Source of the DNA: Aspidapion aeneum
Taxonomy: Eukaryota; Arthropoda; Insecta; Coleoptera; Brentidae
Length of the DNA stretch: 64,000 bases
Reading direction: 5' to 3'
Assembly: GCA_963576565.1 (NCBI GenBank)
Contig: OY755038.1
Location: 63,281,622-63,345,621 of the forward strand
Under the pieces are notes generated by a model that saw only the letters and a program-made list of their open reading frames with translations, was not told where the DNA came from and searched no databases. This document shows positions 47,000-57,039 of this stretch, in pieces (the first letter of the stretch is position 1; every line of letters starts with the position of its first letter). Position numbers and translations under genes: made by a program.

Positions 47000-48381
47000 T
47001 TCTGTTGGTTTAAATAAAAAAAAGTATTGACATGGTTAATGATAGCTTTCGCCAGATACCACTTTCCAACTTTTGTGACATTAATTTTATCATTGTAGTA
47101 ATTTGTCTGTCTAATAATATTATTTGTATCTAATATGCAGCTATTGCAAATTCGTTTACGATAAATGTCTTTAAAAAGAGATATGTTTCTATCATATATT
47201 TCACTCTTTCCAGTTTCATCATCATATCTATAGAGCTCGGTAAGTATCAATCTATTTGTATGTAGTGTTTTCTGTAGAAAATTTTGTATCAATGTATTGT
47301 CTGTTTTGTTGGGCCAGAGTATAACTGTATCTTCCATTGTAAATTCTTTGGAGAGTTCAATTGCCGTTTTAATCAACTCTTTATCATCTGCATTTGATTT
47401 GATGATAGCTGATATGTGTGCTGACACCTTGGAGAGATTCACCATATAGTTTGAAACATCTTTACCCTTTCTTCCCGCTATTAGCAGTATTTTGGGTTTT
47501 TGATTTCGGGGGGTTTCCTTTGATTCTTCTAATGGAACTTCATAAATACTCGCTACTTTGTCAGGTGTCAGCATAGTTTTGCTCTGATCATCTGTATTGG
47601 TATATTTTGTGTTTGTGACCCGTGTGTCTGCTTGGCAGCCAACATTTATATTTTTAATTTTAGAAGTTTGAGTGGTTTTATCTACAGACTCGACTTGTAA
47701 ATAGTTTTGGACATTTATTAGCTGTCCCTTAAGTATTTTTAACTCATGGACATATGTTTCAATTTCTTTTTCATTTAGCGAAAGTTTTTCTAAATTTGTT
47801 TTTTCTATTTTTTGTATTTCTTCTTGCTGTCTTTTTGACATCCGTTTCAACTCAAAGTTTTTTTTTCGTAGAGTTTTAAATTTATCTGCAAGTTCCTTGT
47901 TTTTAATTTCTAACAATTTTACTTTCTTCACTTGTTGTTTGCGTTCTCTTCTTCCTTTTTTTGTGTTATTATTGATAACTTCCTCCACCTCAGTTTGTGC
48001 TGATTCGTCTTTAGAGTTTATTATTTTTTTTGAAATTAACTGATCTATAGTTTGTTTGTACGTTGTTATTTCACTGTCTTTTGCCTGAATTTGATAGTTT
48101 AATTTTTCGATCGCTTTTGTAAGTTGTAGATTTCTTTCGATCATGTCATTTATTTCAGTGTACTTATCTGCCAGTTTGTTTCTTAAGTCGCTAAGCAGAA
48201 GAGAAGTTGTTTTTGAATTATCTGCTGCGCAAGGGTCTTCTCTGTTGCAAAGGATTTCAATATAACTATTATTTAAAGAACCCAACGATTTGGGGCTTTT
48301 GCTTTGATTTTTATTTTTATCTAGTGATTCCGCCATGTTTTTTAAAGCCTGTAATCTAGTCAAGCGTTTTTCTTCACTCAT
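46984..48381 (-). CDS. LINE ORF1: coiled-coil RNA-binding-type protein with unusual C-terminal domain
   Basis: A 465-residue frame starts at ATG 48381. The N-terminus (1-60) is polar and Ser/Lys-rich. Residues of about 75-225 form a long Lys/Glu-rich coiled coil (KLADKFKTLRKKNFELKRMS, KEIETYVHELKILKGQL) suited to trimerisation as in other LINE ORF1 proteins. No CCHC zinc knuckles are seen. The C-terminal 170 residues start PKILLIAGRKGKD, a beta-strand/turn like the first strand of SGNH esterases in CR1 ORF1. However, the GDS nucleophile motif is absent, and no PHD finger is seen. It ends QQKISTP, overlapping ORF2. Role in RNA binding is inferred from position. Confidence 0.8.
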   Translation of the reverse strand: MSEEKRLTRLQALKNMAESLDKNKNQSKSPKSLGSLNNSYIEILCNREDPCAADNSKTTSLLLSDLRNKLADKYTEINDMIERNLQLTKAIEKLNYQIQAKDSEITTYKQTIDQLISKKIINSKDESAQTEVEEVINNNTKKGRRERKQQVKKVKLLEIKNKELADKFKTLRKKNFELKRMSKRQQEEIQKIEKTNLEKLSLNEKEIETYVHELKILKGQLINVQNYLQVESVDKTTQTSKIKNINVGCQADTRVTNTKYTNTDDQSKTMLTPDKVASIYEVPLEESKETPRNQKPKILLIAGRKGKDVSNYMVNLSKVSAHISAIIKSNADDKELIKTAIELSKEFTMEDTVILWPNKTDNTLIQNFLQKTLHTNRLILTELYRYDDETGKSEIYDRNISLFKDIYRKRICNSCILDTNNIIRQTNYYNDKINVTKVGKWYLAKAIINHVNTFFYLNQQKISTP

Positions 48382-48697
48382 GTTGTTTATTTAGAAGTCT
48401 GGTAATTAATTTGTAAATTTTGCTGTAAAGTTCGGTTTTTACTTATTTTTATTGTTCCGCAATGTATCGGTTCTGGTTCCTTATCAACTGTACCAGTTTT
48501 TTTTTCGATTACCAATGTTTATTTATTGCTATTTCCAACCAAGTTTTCTACACTTTTTAAACTAACTTAACATTTCTGTAGGTTTAATAGTTTAGCACTA
48601 GCACATAATTTACCAGTTTATTTGGTACTTATCTTAAAATTAAAGAACTTTTAAGTAACAGTTAAAAATACGTTTTTATTGGAGCGATTTTGCTGTG

Positions 48698-49275
48698 CAT
48701 ATTATAAGTATGTATACTTGGGTTCACATTTGATAAGACAGGAACAGACTCTAAAGAACTGGAAAAAAGAATAGTAAACGCAAAAAAGGTTACTGGATGC
48801 CTTAACAGTATTTTATGAAGCAGAGAGTTAAAAAAGAATGTAAATTTTAACGTATATGAAACAATGGTGAAAAGGGCGCTGTTGTATGGAATAGAGACTT
48901 GTAACAGAAAAATACAATGCAAAAATCAAAAGTGTCGAATCGGATGCAATAAGAAGCTCAATGAGAATATCTAGAACAGATCATATAAGAAATGAGATCA
49001 TAAAAGAAAGAATGGAAATCGATGGAAGCATAAAGGATGACATCACTAAAAGACAACTGATATGGTACGGCCATGTACAACGGATGAACGACGAAAGATT
49101 ACCAATGCAGGTCCTAGAATGGCAACCAATAGGGCGCAGAAAAAAGGGAGTCCTAAACTGGAATGGCAACAGTCAATTCAAATATTAATAACTCAAAAAA
49201 ACCTGACAGAAGATGATTGGCAGGATCGAATGAGGTGGTGAATAGGCATCGGAGAACGTAGAAAAACGTAGTAGT
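48698..49275 (+). pseudogene. RTE-like LINE ORF2 C-terminus, right half of the split copy
   Basis: Decayed frames read FDKTGTDSKELEKRIVNAKK, VTGCLNSI, then VYETMVKRALLYGIET and IKSVESDAIRRSMRISRTDH. The block LIWYGHVQRMNDERLPMQVL follows, then a GRRKKG and LEWQQSIQ segment and DDWQDRM. This order (WYGHVxRM, GRRKxGRPxxxW) is characteristic of the C-terminal part of arthropod RTE-type and related LINEs. At least two frameshifts and a stop are present. It ends with a GTA repeat (gtagtagtagta), probably the element tail. It joins the left half at 43155-43446. Confidence 0.8.
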
Positions 49276-49790
49276 AGTAGTATTTTCATCAGGAAATACG
49301 ATAAGAAGTTTTGTTACTAAAACAAAACCAGAAAATCCCTCAAACAATAAGGAATGTATTTACCAAATCCCGTATGAGTGTAGTAAGTTATATGTAGGTG
49401 AAACGCCCGCCCCTCTTCAGGTTAGATTATATGAACATTTAAAAGGTATTGAAAAATCCAGTTTCATATGCTAAAGTTTTGCATAAGGAGTCGCATTGGC
49501 GAAAACGATAGTCTATGGGGGCTGCCTTTATTAATGCAGGATAAACAGGTTTTTAGACAACCAAGCATAGACATACCGAATATAGGGAAGCCCCTCCTTA
49601 AAGAAAACAAACATCTTAGGATTAAAAAGGTGGCGGGCCGTCACACCTGACTGCACACCAAGTAGTATAAGTAGTAGCCTGTAGACCTGATTGTTTAGTT
49701 TACACTTGAAAACAGTTAGAGATACTTACTAACTCAAACGTAGTGTTTAAAATAAATAAAAACAAGTCCGAAATTTTGTTTCTTCTCAAC
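49276..49790 (+). pseudogene. Penelope-like element, 3' fragment with GIY-YIG endonuclease
   Basis: The frame RSFVTKTKPENPSNNKECIY continues as QIPYECSKLYVGETPAPLQV, RLYEHLKG. This is the Penelope C-terminal GIY-YIG nuclease, with CIYQIPY and LYVGET as the two signature strands and the following Arg. It decays after a frameshift near 49465. The shared PLE 3' end follows: 'ggcgggccgtcacacctgac', 'tgcacacca', then 'gagatacttactaact', 'aaataaat'. The same end is at 55680-55760. The RT domain is absent, so it is 5'-truncated. Confidence 0.8.
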
Positions 49791-49877
49791 CATATGTCTG
49801 GTGTGGCGGCCTGTCCTTTTTTTATTACTAAGATGCATAAGCAGTGGAATAGGAAAGTACTTCTTTTTACATATGTA

Positions 49878-50100
49878 CACTCATGCTCATAAAAATCCCG
49901 TACATTTAAATTGAATTGATAATTTTTAGTGTAAGTTGCTGAAAATCCAGCTGAGATGTCTTTGCATTTTTCTGTGACATCCAAAATCCCCGTTTCAATA
50001 TTTTAAATTATTTGGTAATAACACTAAAAATATATCTAATAACAAAATACAAGTAACCTATTACAAGTTTCCGTGTACGGGATTTTTATGAGCACGAGTG
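49878..50100. mobile_element. Tc1/mariner-type MITE (~30-bp TIRs, TA duplication)
   Basis: CACTCATGCTCATAAAAATC at the left is mirrored by GATTTTTATGAGCACGAGTG at the right, with one mismatch in the outer ten bases. Pairing runs through CCCGTACA. TA flanks both ends (49876-49877, 50101-50102). At 223 bp it has no transposase. Confidence 0.9.
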
Positions 50101-50532
50101 TACATACATCCGCCGCAAAAAATAGTTCTGTAAAATATAATTCATTAACTTTTGTCACAAGATACAATATAGATATCATGTGCGAAAATTGCGACCCTCG
50201 TATATTTTTAATGCGTCAATGTATATTTTTGACATGCTTCTTCATATTTTGTGTTAAAATGGCTCATTTATTTTAAATTAAAACTGAATTGGTGCTAGTT
50301 ATATTTATCATCATTTCATTATCATGGAAAATATTATGCATCCGGTGTTTATTAGCCATGGTGACTGTTTTCTTTATATGTAAAGAAATAAGGAAAAGCA
50401 CTTTTAACTTGGACCTGATATTTTTTTTTCTTTCATAGAAGGTTAGTGTAATAATTGTTGGTTAATATGAATTAAATTATGTTGCTGGAGATTTTGTTTT
50501 GAATTATTATTGTTTGAATTATTATTTGGTTC
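50101..50532. other. No recognised gene; intergenic
   Basis: AT-rich, no supported feature between two DNA elements. Confidence 0.4.
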
Positions 50533-50540
50533 CATAATAG

Positions 50541-51637
50541 TAGTGTTGCCGCGAGATAAGACGAGACAAGAGAAGCCCTTCTCTCGTCTCGTCTCGTTAT
50601 GTGATATAAAATAGATCTCTCGTCTCAACGATAGGACTCTTTTATCGCTCGAGAGAGCCTTTCTCACGTCTTGTCTCGTCTCTCGTGATTTATATCAGCT
50701 ATAAAATGTTTTTGTTCAAAAGTGTTTTTTCAAGGTGAATCTTATTATTTATGGTATTTCTTTTTTCCAAAATAAAGTGTCCATTCTAGGATATACTTAG
50801 TATATGCAAACATACAATAAATAAAGAAGTAAATACAATACATGAACTAAAACACCTCGTTGAGGCCGATGAAATAAAAGCTGTGGAAAAGTTTTACATC
50901 GCTTTATTTATTTAAAACTGTACCTAAAATCCCAAGTGTTCCTTGATAATTTTTGTGTTTTGCCAATAAAATTAATTCTTAAAAACAAAGTAATAAATCT
51001 ATTATTTAAAATACTTGGGTCTTGAAGATCTCTATAGAATTTCCAGATTCTGGACATCAAAGATTTTCCTTGCGGAAATGTGTTTTTCTCAAAACTAACC
51101 AAAACATTTTTTTTAAATAACTTTCTTTTAATCTTAATTTTTCAGTCAAAAACATGGTTTTGCAAAAAATTTCTATGTTTTGTTGAAATAAACGCACGAT
51201 ACAGAGACCTTTAAAAACCTAGAGATGAAAATTAAAGTTTCCCACTTATAAATAATTTCCGAAAACAAAAGTTCAGTACGCTAATAAGCATCAACAGTAC
51301 AATTTAATTACACTTTTGGATTTTCTCCATCTGATTTCAAGTAAACGAATAGTAAGCCACAGTACATGTTGTCAAGGAAAGAATATATGACAATTTTTGC
51401 ATACCTTTTATTTAAAAAAACTACTTAAATATCAGCTTAACTCTATAATAACTCAATACGAACAGATGGTAAATCATAAAAATTTATATAACCAACCATT
51501 TTTGCTCGAGAAAACGAGAGAAACGAGACAAGAGAGGGTCTTTCTCTCATCTCGTCTCGAGCCTCCATTAAAAATATCTCTCTTGTCTCACGAGACGAGA
51601 CGAGAGGCGAGAATCTCTCATCTCAGCGGCAACACTA
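50541..51637. mobile_element. hAT-type non-autonomous element with 8-bp target duplication
   Basis: TAGTGTTGCCGCGAGATAAG at the left and ATCTCAGCGGCAACACTA at the right are terminal inverted repeats. CATAATAG lies immediately outside both (50533-50540 and 51638-51645), an exact 8-bp target duplication. Both subterminal regions (50555-50690 and 51500-51635) are dense in GTCTCGTCTC/GAGACGAGAC words, as in transposase-binding arrays of hAT elements. The 800-bp middle is AT-rich with no transposase frame; the minus frames there are short. Confidence 0.92.
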
Positions 51638-51645
51638 CATAATAG

Positions 51646-52960
51646 AGACTGTTCTACATTCTTTTAAAATAAACACGGTTTCTCTTTCTTCCAGGTTTTG
51701 CAATTGGTCATTTTTAGTAAATATGTACTGCCCAAAATAGTTAGTGCTCATTCAGTCGATTTTATTTTTCGGACAGCTTCCAATAAGAGATAACCTGGTT
51801 AGTTACCCTATTCGTTAAAATATCATTATCATTTTAAAGATGAACTGAAGAGAAAAATTTTCAAAACTTTATATGTACAAAAAAATAGCTGAGTTCAGAA
51901 CACTTTTCGCATGAATAAGCGAAAAAGGGCCACCTGGCCATGACAGTTTAAAAGTTGTTGGAATTTTTAGGATTCAGAATAATATATTATGCAGTACAAG
52001 TAGTTCTATTTATCCACATGATGTCTTTTTTGATTAAAAATTACGGATAATATTTTGCGCATCCTTTATAAGATTAATAATACCTCGGTACCAAATTAAT
52101 AAGTGGAAATTCAACAATTAGAGTGGTAAGTCTACGTTGCTATGAAATTATACTTTTTTATATAGTTATTTTTATACTAAGGATGTGAAGAAAAACATTT
52201 TTGTAAAGGCGACCGTTGAAATTCAAACAAGATTTTTTGTACGAACAGGAAATAACTAACTAAACAAATTATAGTAAATATTTTGTTCTATTAAAAAAGG
52301 AAAGAAAAATATTTGAAAAGACTTAAAATTTAATATCCTTGTTTATAATCTGTATATTTTACTAAAAGGTGGGTAGAGTTCATATTCATTTCTGTTATCT
52401 ATCTATATGTTTTTACTTGAGGCACAGGTTTAATGTGTTTAATATGATATTAAGCACCTTGCTCTGGATGGTTCGGTTAAAGATGGATTCAGAAAAAAGT
52501 GGTTCGAAAATGTTGATATTTTATTGACATATTTAAAAACAATTAAGAAAAAAATATTAATATGTAGTATTCACTAGTTGTCTTAAAAAAGTTTGATAGT
52601 GTGATTCCAAGAGGATCATTTGTTTTTAAAAATTAAAATTATCTTTTTTATTAGGCCAACCTCCCATATTTTTGTTGTTTTTTAAAATATAAAAAAAGTA
52701 AAAACTAATTCTCACTTAAATTTTTCTGTAGGATCACGAGGTGTAGTCTACATTTTTTCTAACATTGAGCGTTTTTCCATCAGGCGACACCTTCTGTCTG
52801 TTAAATTATTAGAGAAGTAAAAAGTTATTTGTACAAGACTTCTTATACTTTTTTAAATTAAGTGTTTTTGGCTAAAAAACAGCACATTTTTTTTAAATTA
52901 AAATATCCTATATATTTTGTCTTATATTTTTTGTTCATTTTGTTGGGTTTTTAAAGATAT
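51646..52960. other. No recognised gene; intergenic
   Basis: AT-rich sequence without repeats or domains that I can support. Confidence 0.4.
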
Positions 52961-53765
52961 ACAGGGTGTTAATAAGGTATGCCGCCATTCTTTAGAGGAT
53001 GATTCTTTGAGTGATTTTAAGAAAAACACACACAAGGTGTCAAAGTTTCAATTTTTTGTTTGTGTTTTCTTTAGAGCTCGTGCAGTTTTTGAGATGCTTT
53101 GCTTAAATTTAGAATGCTTAGTTAGCTACATGGCATACATCATTAAGCACGCGAAATATCATGAAAATACTACAGGGTGACATTTTTTCAGGGGTTATGC
53201 CCCCGTATTTCCTCAAGTCCTTTTTTGCAATAAGCCAATGAAAATTCTGAAATTTTTTGTTTCTCTAAAAGTTTTCGAGAAAAAAGACAAAAAATAAAAT
53301 TTTTTACCTTCCTAAATGACATTAAAATTTAAAATAGTCACAACATTACATTATTTTAATTTTATGCGAGTTTTGTGTTATTTCTGAATAGCAATAGAAA
53401 ATACAATTTTTTTTTGTCTTTATGTTAGTGTTAGTGTGTAACTAAATAAAAATTACGAGATACCAAAAAGTTTCTAAATAAATCAAAGAATTCATTTTAT
53501 ATTTCTAAATCTAACAGTAACTTACTGCAAAAAAGTTCTGGGGGAAAAATGGGGGTACGACTATGTAGCATGATTAATGATGTATGCCTTGTAGTAAAAT
53601 ATACATTTCAGACTTGAGCTAAACATCTCAAAAACTGCACGAGTTATAAAGAAAAAACCAACAAAAAATTAAACATTTAATAATCTGTATATCGAAAACT
53701 AAGCATTTGGGAACATGTGTTTAATAATCTTGACGTTTGGCGATAAACTTTATTAACACCCTATA
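52961..53765. mobile_element. TIR element (CAGGGTGTTAATAA ends) with ~215-bp arms
   Basis: The left arm from ACAGGGTGTTAATAA matches the inverted right arm ending TTATTAACACCCT. Inside the arms 'gctcgtgcagtttttgagat' (53079) pairs with 'atctcaaaaactgcacgag' (53624), and 'ggcatacatcattaa' with 'ttaatgatgtatgcc'. The core is about 380 bp, no transposase. The minus edge at 52961 is complete here. The second copy (62258) lacks the outer 13 bases. Confidence 0.8.
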
Positions 53766-54716
53766 TATTACGTTACGAAATATGTATAAATATAACACCA
53801 ATTTACACTAAAATACACGATATTTTATTTTAAAAAATAAACCATGGTTTCAAAATATGTCCAAAATTTTTAGTATTTCAGATATTTTATTTTTGACTTT
53901 ACTGTAAGAATAATGTTAACGGATGTTACCCCCTTTAGCCCTCACCCCCATAGAACCACCAGTGGTTAGTATATGCTTTAGGTATAGAAAAGACACACAA
54001 GCGAACATACTGTATAATAAACAACACGCTCTATACTATACTTAAGCGGTAGTGCAACAAATTTGGTCCCAATCTGTAATAGTAATACAATATGAACAGA
54101 GTAGTTAGCAAAAGTAATGACCGAGGGTGTTCAGAGGCTCAAATATTTCATTTGACGCCCAAAGGTGCTTGGCAGCTCTTTCTTATTAATTTTCAGTGCA
54201 ACCCATTCAAGAAAAAAGAATAATATATAAAAAAAAAATATGCTGACACTGACTCTATGCTGTTCTAGAGTGTACTTGAAAGTAACGATGAATAACCTTC
54301 ATGTGTATTGTAATGAATGGCAAGGGATTCACCCAGAGAAAGTTTTAGAGTGTTTTGAATTGGATCGCAATGGAATAAGTTTAACACTTTATTATTAAAT
54401 TGGTTTGCGTTTGAATCGTCTGTGAAAAACTTTTCAAAAAGTTTTTAAATTATACGGTATAGAAATTTATGAGCTAAAATTAAAAAAAAAACTTTGTCTT
54501 ACTAAAATAGAATAGCTAGTTATTTCTGTGCACTAATCAACTCTTGTTTTAAAAATTATAATGCCAAACAGAAAATGTGAATGCTTTTGCCTTTTTCCAT
54601 TCTCCATTTGTTTTTTAAAATATTTTATACAAAGGCCCTACCACTCTAATGTGAATAATTGCAGCAAAGTAGAGCTTAAGATTAATTGCCACTGCATCAT
54701 ATAAAAAAACGGATTT
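52974..54716 (+). repeat. 1.74-kb direct repeat, copy 1
   Basis: From 'aaggtatgccgccattcttt' onward this matches 62258-64000 base for base in all stretches compared. I noticed one difference, A at 54087 against G at 63371. The repeat continues to the window edge and so may be longer. It includes most of the TIR element and about 950 bp of downstream DNA without a recognised gene. Confidence 0.97.
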
Positions 54717-54724
54717 TTATCTCC

Positions 54725-55800
54725 TTGTTGGGTTTATTCCGGGAGTGAGAGCGAAGCAGATCTTAGAGGGTACCAGCCCAGCACTAATCCTATCCCAAGT
54801 CTGTTACCATCTATGGATTAAAGCGAACTTAAGCAGCGACATGGAGGAGAATTTTGAGGAAATTAGACGACATACATGGGAGGAAGACTACAACTCAATA
54901 CTAAGTAAAATTGACAGTAAGTGCAACATACAACGACAGAACATAGGAGCAACTCACCGAGAAAAACTGAAGAAACATCAGACATGTACTCAAAATAGAC
55001 CAAACTCAACAACACTATAGTGAACATCTCCCAAAGAAATCTGAGCACCAAAGAAGAATTGGTACTTAATAAGATACTGACACTGGACATTATTGCGGCA
55101 ATAGAGACCGGTACTCTACCTTAACCCGAAGCTGATGAGTTTGGCCATAAAGTAAGAACAACCTTGGATGGAAAGAAGCAACAAAAGGTAAGCATCACCA
55201 GTCAAGAACAACGGGTAATCAAGAACCTGCAGACTGAAAAATCAATCAAGATTCTACCTGCAAACAAAGGAAATGCGACAGTGATCATGAATGTCGAGAC
55301 GCACAACAAAAACATCAAAGAAGATCCAACTACAACCATAGAAGGACGCATCTAAAGGACGTTGAAGAAAAATGGTGAAAATATCTCGAACGCGGTTAGA
55401 TCCCTCTTCAAACTAGAGTAAATGAACATTTAAAAAGTACCCAATTAGGGAATATTAAAAATCCGGTTTAGCAGATCATGCATAGTAAAATAGTCACAGG
55501 ATTAAATGGTCTAAAAATAAAGTTTTTCATAAAGAGACACATTGGCAAAAACTAAAATTTTTATTGATGTTGTGTTTATGACGCAGAATAAAACAAAATT
55601 TCAGTCAACCAAGCACGGACATACCAAACATATGGACACCACTCCTTAAGAAAAACAAAGGTCTTAGGCTCAAAAAAGGGGGCGGGCCGTCACACCTGAC
55701 TGCACACCACACACTTGAAGAGATACTAACTAACCGAAACGTCGTGTTTAAAATAAATAATTACAATGGAAATCCCAAATTTTATTTCTTAACCCTTTTT
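54725..55800 (+). pseudogene. Internally deleted Penelope-like element
   Basis: The 5' part resembles the PLE N-terminus: EEDYNSILSKIDSKCNIQRQ, then (55164 onward) QRVIKNLQTEKSIKILPANK, GNATVIMN, the conserved block before the RT. After DPTTTIEGR the frame stops and at about 55405 jumps to PLQTRVNEHLK, the GIY-YIG distal part found at 49410. The whole RT and most of the nuclease are missing. The junction lies in 'ccctcttca', also present at the corresponding nuclease position, so a microhomology deletion is plausible. The 3' end (ggcgggccgtcacacctgac, GAAACGTCGTGTTT, aaataaat) matches the other PLE tails. Confidence 0.75.
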
Positions 55801-57039
55801 AAAAAAATTTAAATATCACAAATTTATACAAAACGTATATTTTCCCACTTTTATCGACAAAGACTTTTCAAACAACTTCTACGAAATTCTTTACACGAAA
55901 TGGTTTCTGCACGTGTAACTTTGTTTCTAGTTTTACTAAAACAATGTCGCTTTTCTGCTCGCTGAGTAGCCGGTAACATAAGATATCACAGTTAGCTGTT
56001 CCTTATAGCCCAGTAAAATAAGGAAAGTAACATTAAAACACAGGTGCTGGCTGCATTTTTGTTTAGCACCTGGAAAGTAGCCCCACATATTTTCCGCCAA
56101 AATCCTCCTTGAGTTTTGCTAGATGTTAGGCCCCAAATGTTCTAAAAACAGGTTTTTGCGATTTTCTCGAATATTACTTCTTTAAAAAAAGTCAAGAAAG
56201 AAAAAAATATGCTTTCGTCATTTGACCTATACTACAAAATTAAGAAAAACATCTAACTAAACATTTTAAGAGTAATAGATAAATTTTGGATCGCGTATTT
56301 TACACTTCGTTACTGTTATTGTTATTACCGAGTCTGCGCATTAGCAGCTTTTCGCTCCTTTATTGATCTTTACGGTAACGGAGGCCGTTCTTTATTGTTA
56401 TAGTTATTTTTAAAGTTAGTTTGTATTGTTTTTTTTAATGCAGTCGATTTTTTTTGCTAAAATTCGGTAATTTGTTTTGTAGAAAGCCATAAATTAAATA
56501 AAAATAAATAAAGAAATATAAAGAAAGAAAAAGTTGAAAGAATTTAAAACTTCTAACTTAACATTTGTGTTATGCTTAACTTTAGTGTTCCAAAATCTAT
56601 TTTTATTTGGCCTGAAAATTTCCTTGTTCCTTATTAAAAATAACGGTAACAACTGTCAAATTTGCGATTATTTTAACTGACCCAAAAACACCCTATTATT
56701 TAACAAAATATATTTTTTAGTTTTATTTTTTTTTCATCCTTTACATAACTTTTTTAACGCAATACCATGCAATTAAATTCAGTTTTTGTTCTTTTAAATT
56801 TAAACAACTTTCACTAAAGGTTAGGACAATGGTCAATATAATTTAAGCGTGTATAAAAAAAGCAAGTACTTTTTAGAGGTTTCAGGATTTTGCACCTTAT
56901 ATGACTAGACTATTAGTATGTTTCACTTTAATAGAAAATCAAATTTAGGTGATATACGTTTTGTTTAAAAACAGCTAGAATATACAGGAACTTTTTTAAG
57001 CTCACGCGCGTGAACCTGAACATGTGTTTCTTCTATTTA
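55801..57039. other. No recognised gene; intergenic
   Basis: AT-rich; nothing supported. Confidence 0.4.

Larger units (their letters stand above)
43447..48695 (-). mobile_element. Full-length CR1/L2-like non-LTR retrotransposon, both ORFs open
   Basis: Read on the minus strand: a 5' UTR of about 310 bp, ORF1 (48381-46984), ORF2 (to 44075), a 3' UTR of about 630 bp, and a tail of repeated TTCTA units preceded by GCAAATAAAATT (43447-43470). Short pentamer tails are typical of CR1/L2-type LINEs. It interrupts an RTE-like LINE: the reading of that element resumes directly at 48698. Neither ORF contains a stop, so the copy is young and possibly still competent. The exact 5' end and target duplication are uncertain; 'tgca' occurs at both edges. 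Confidence 0.85.

Noticed and set aside
54863..55090. Minus-strand 75-codon frame
   Set aside because: Antisense shadow of the Penelope N-terminal region.
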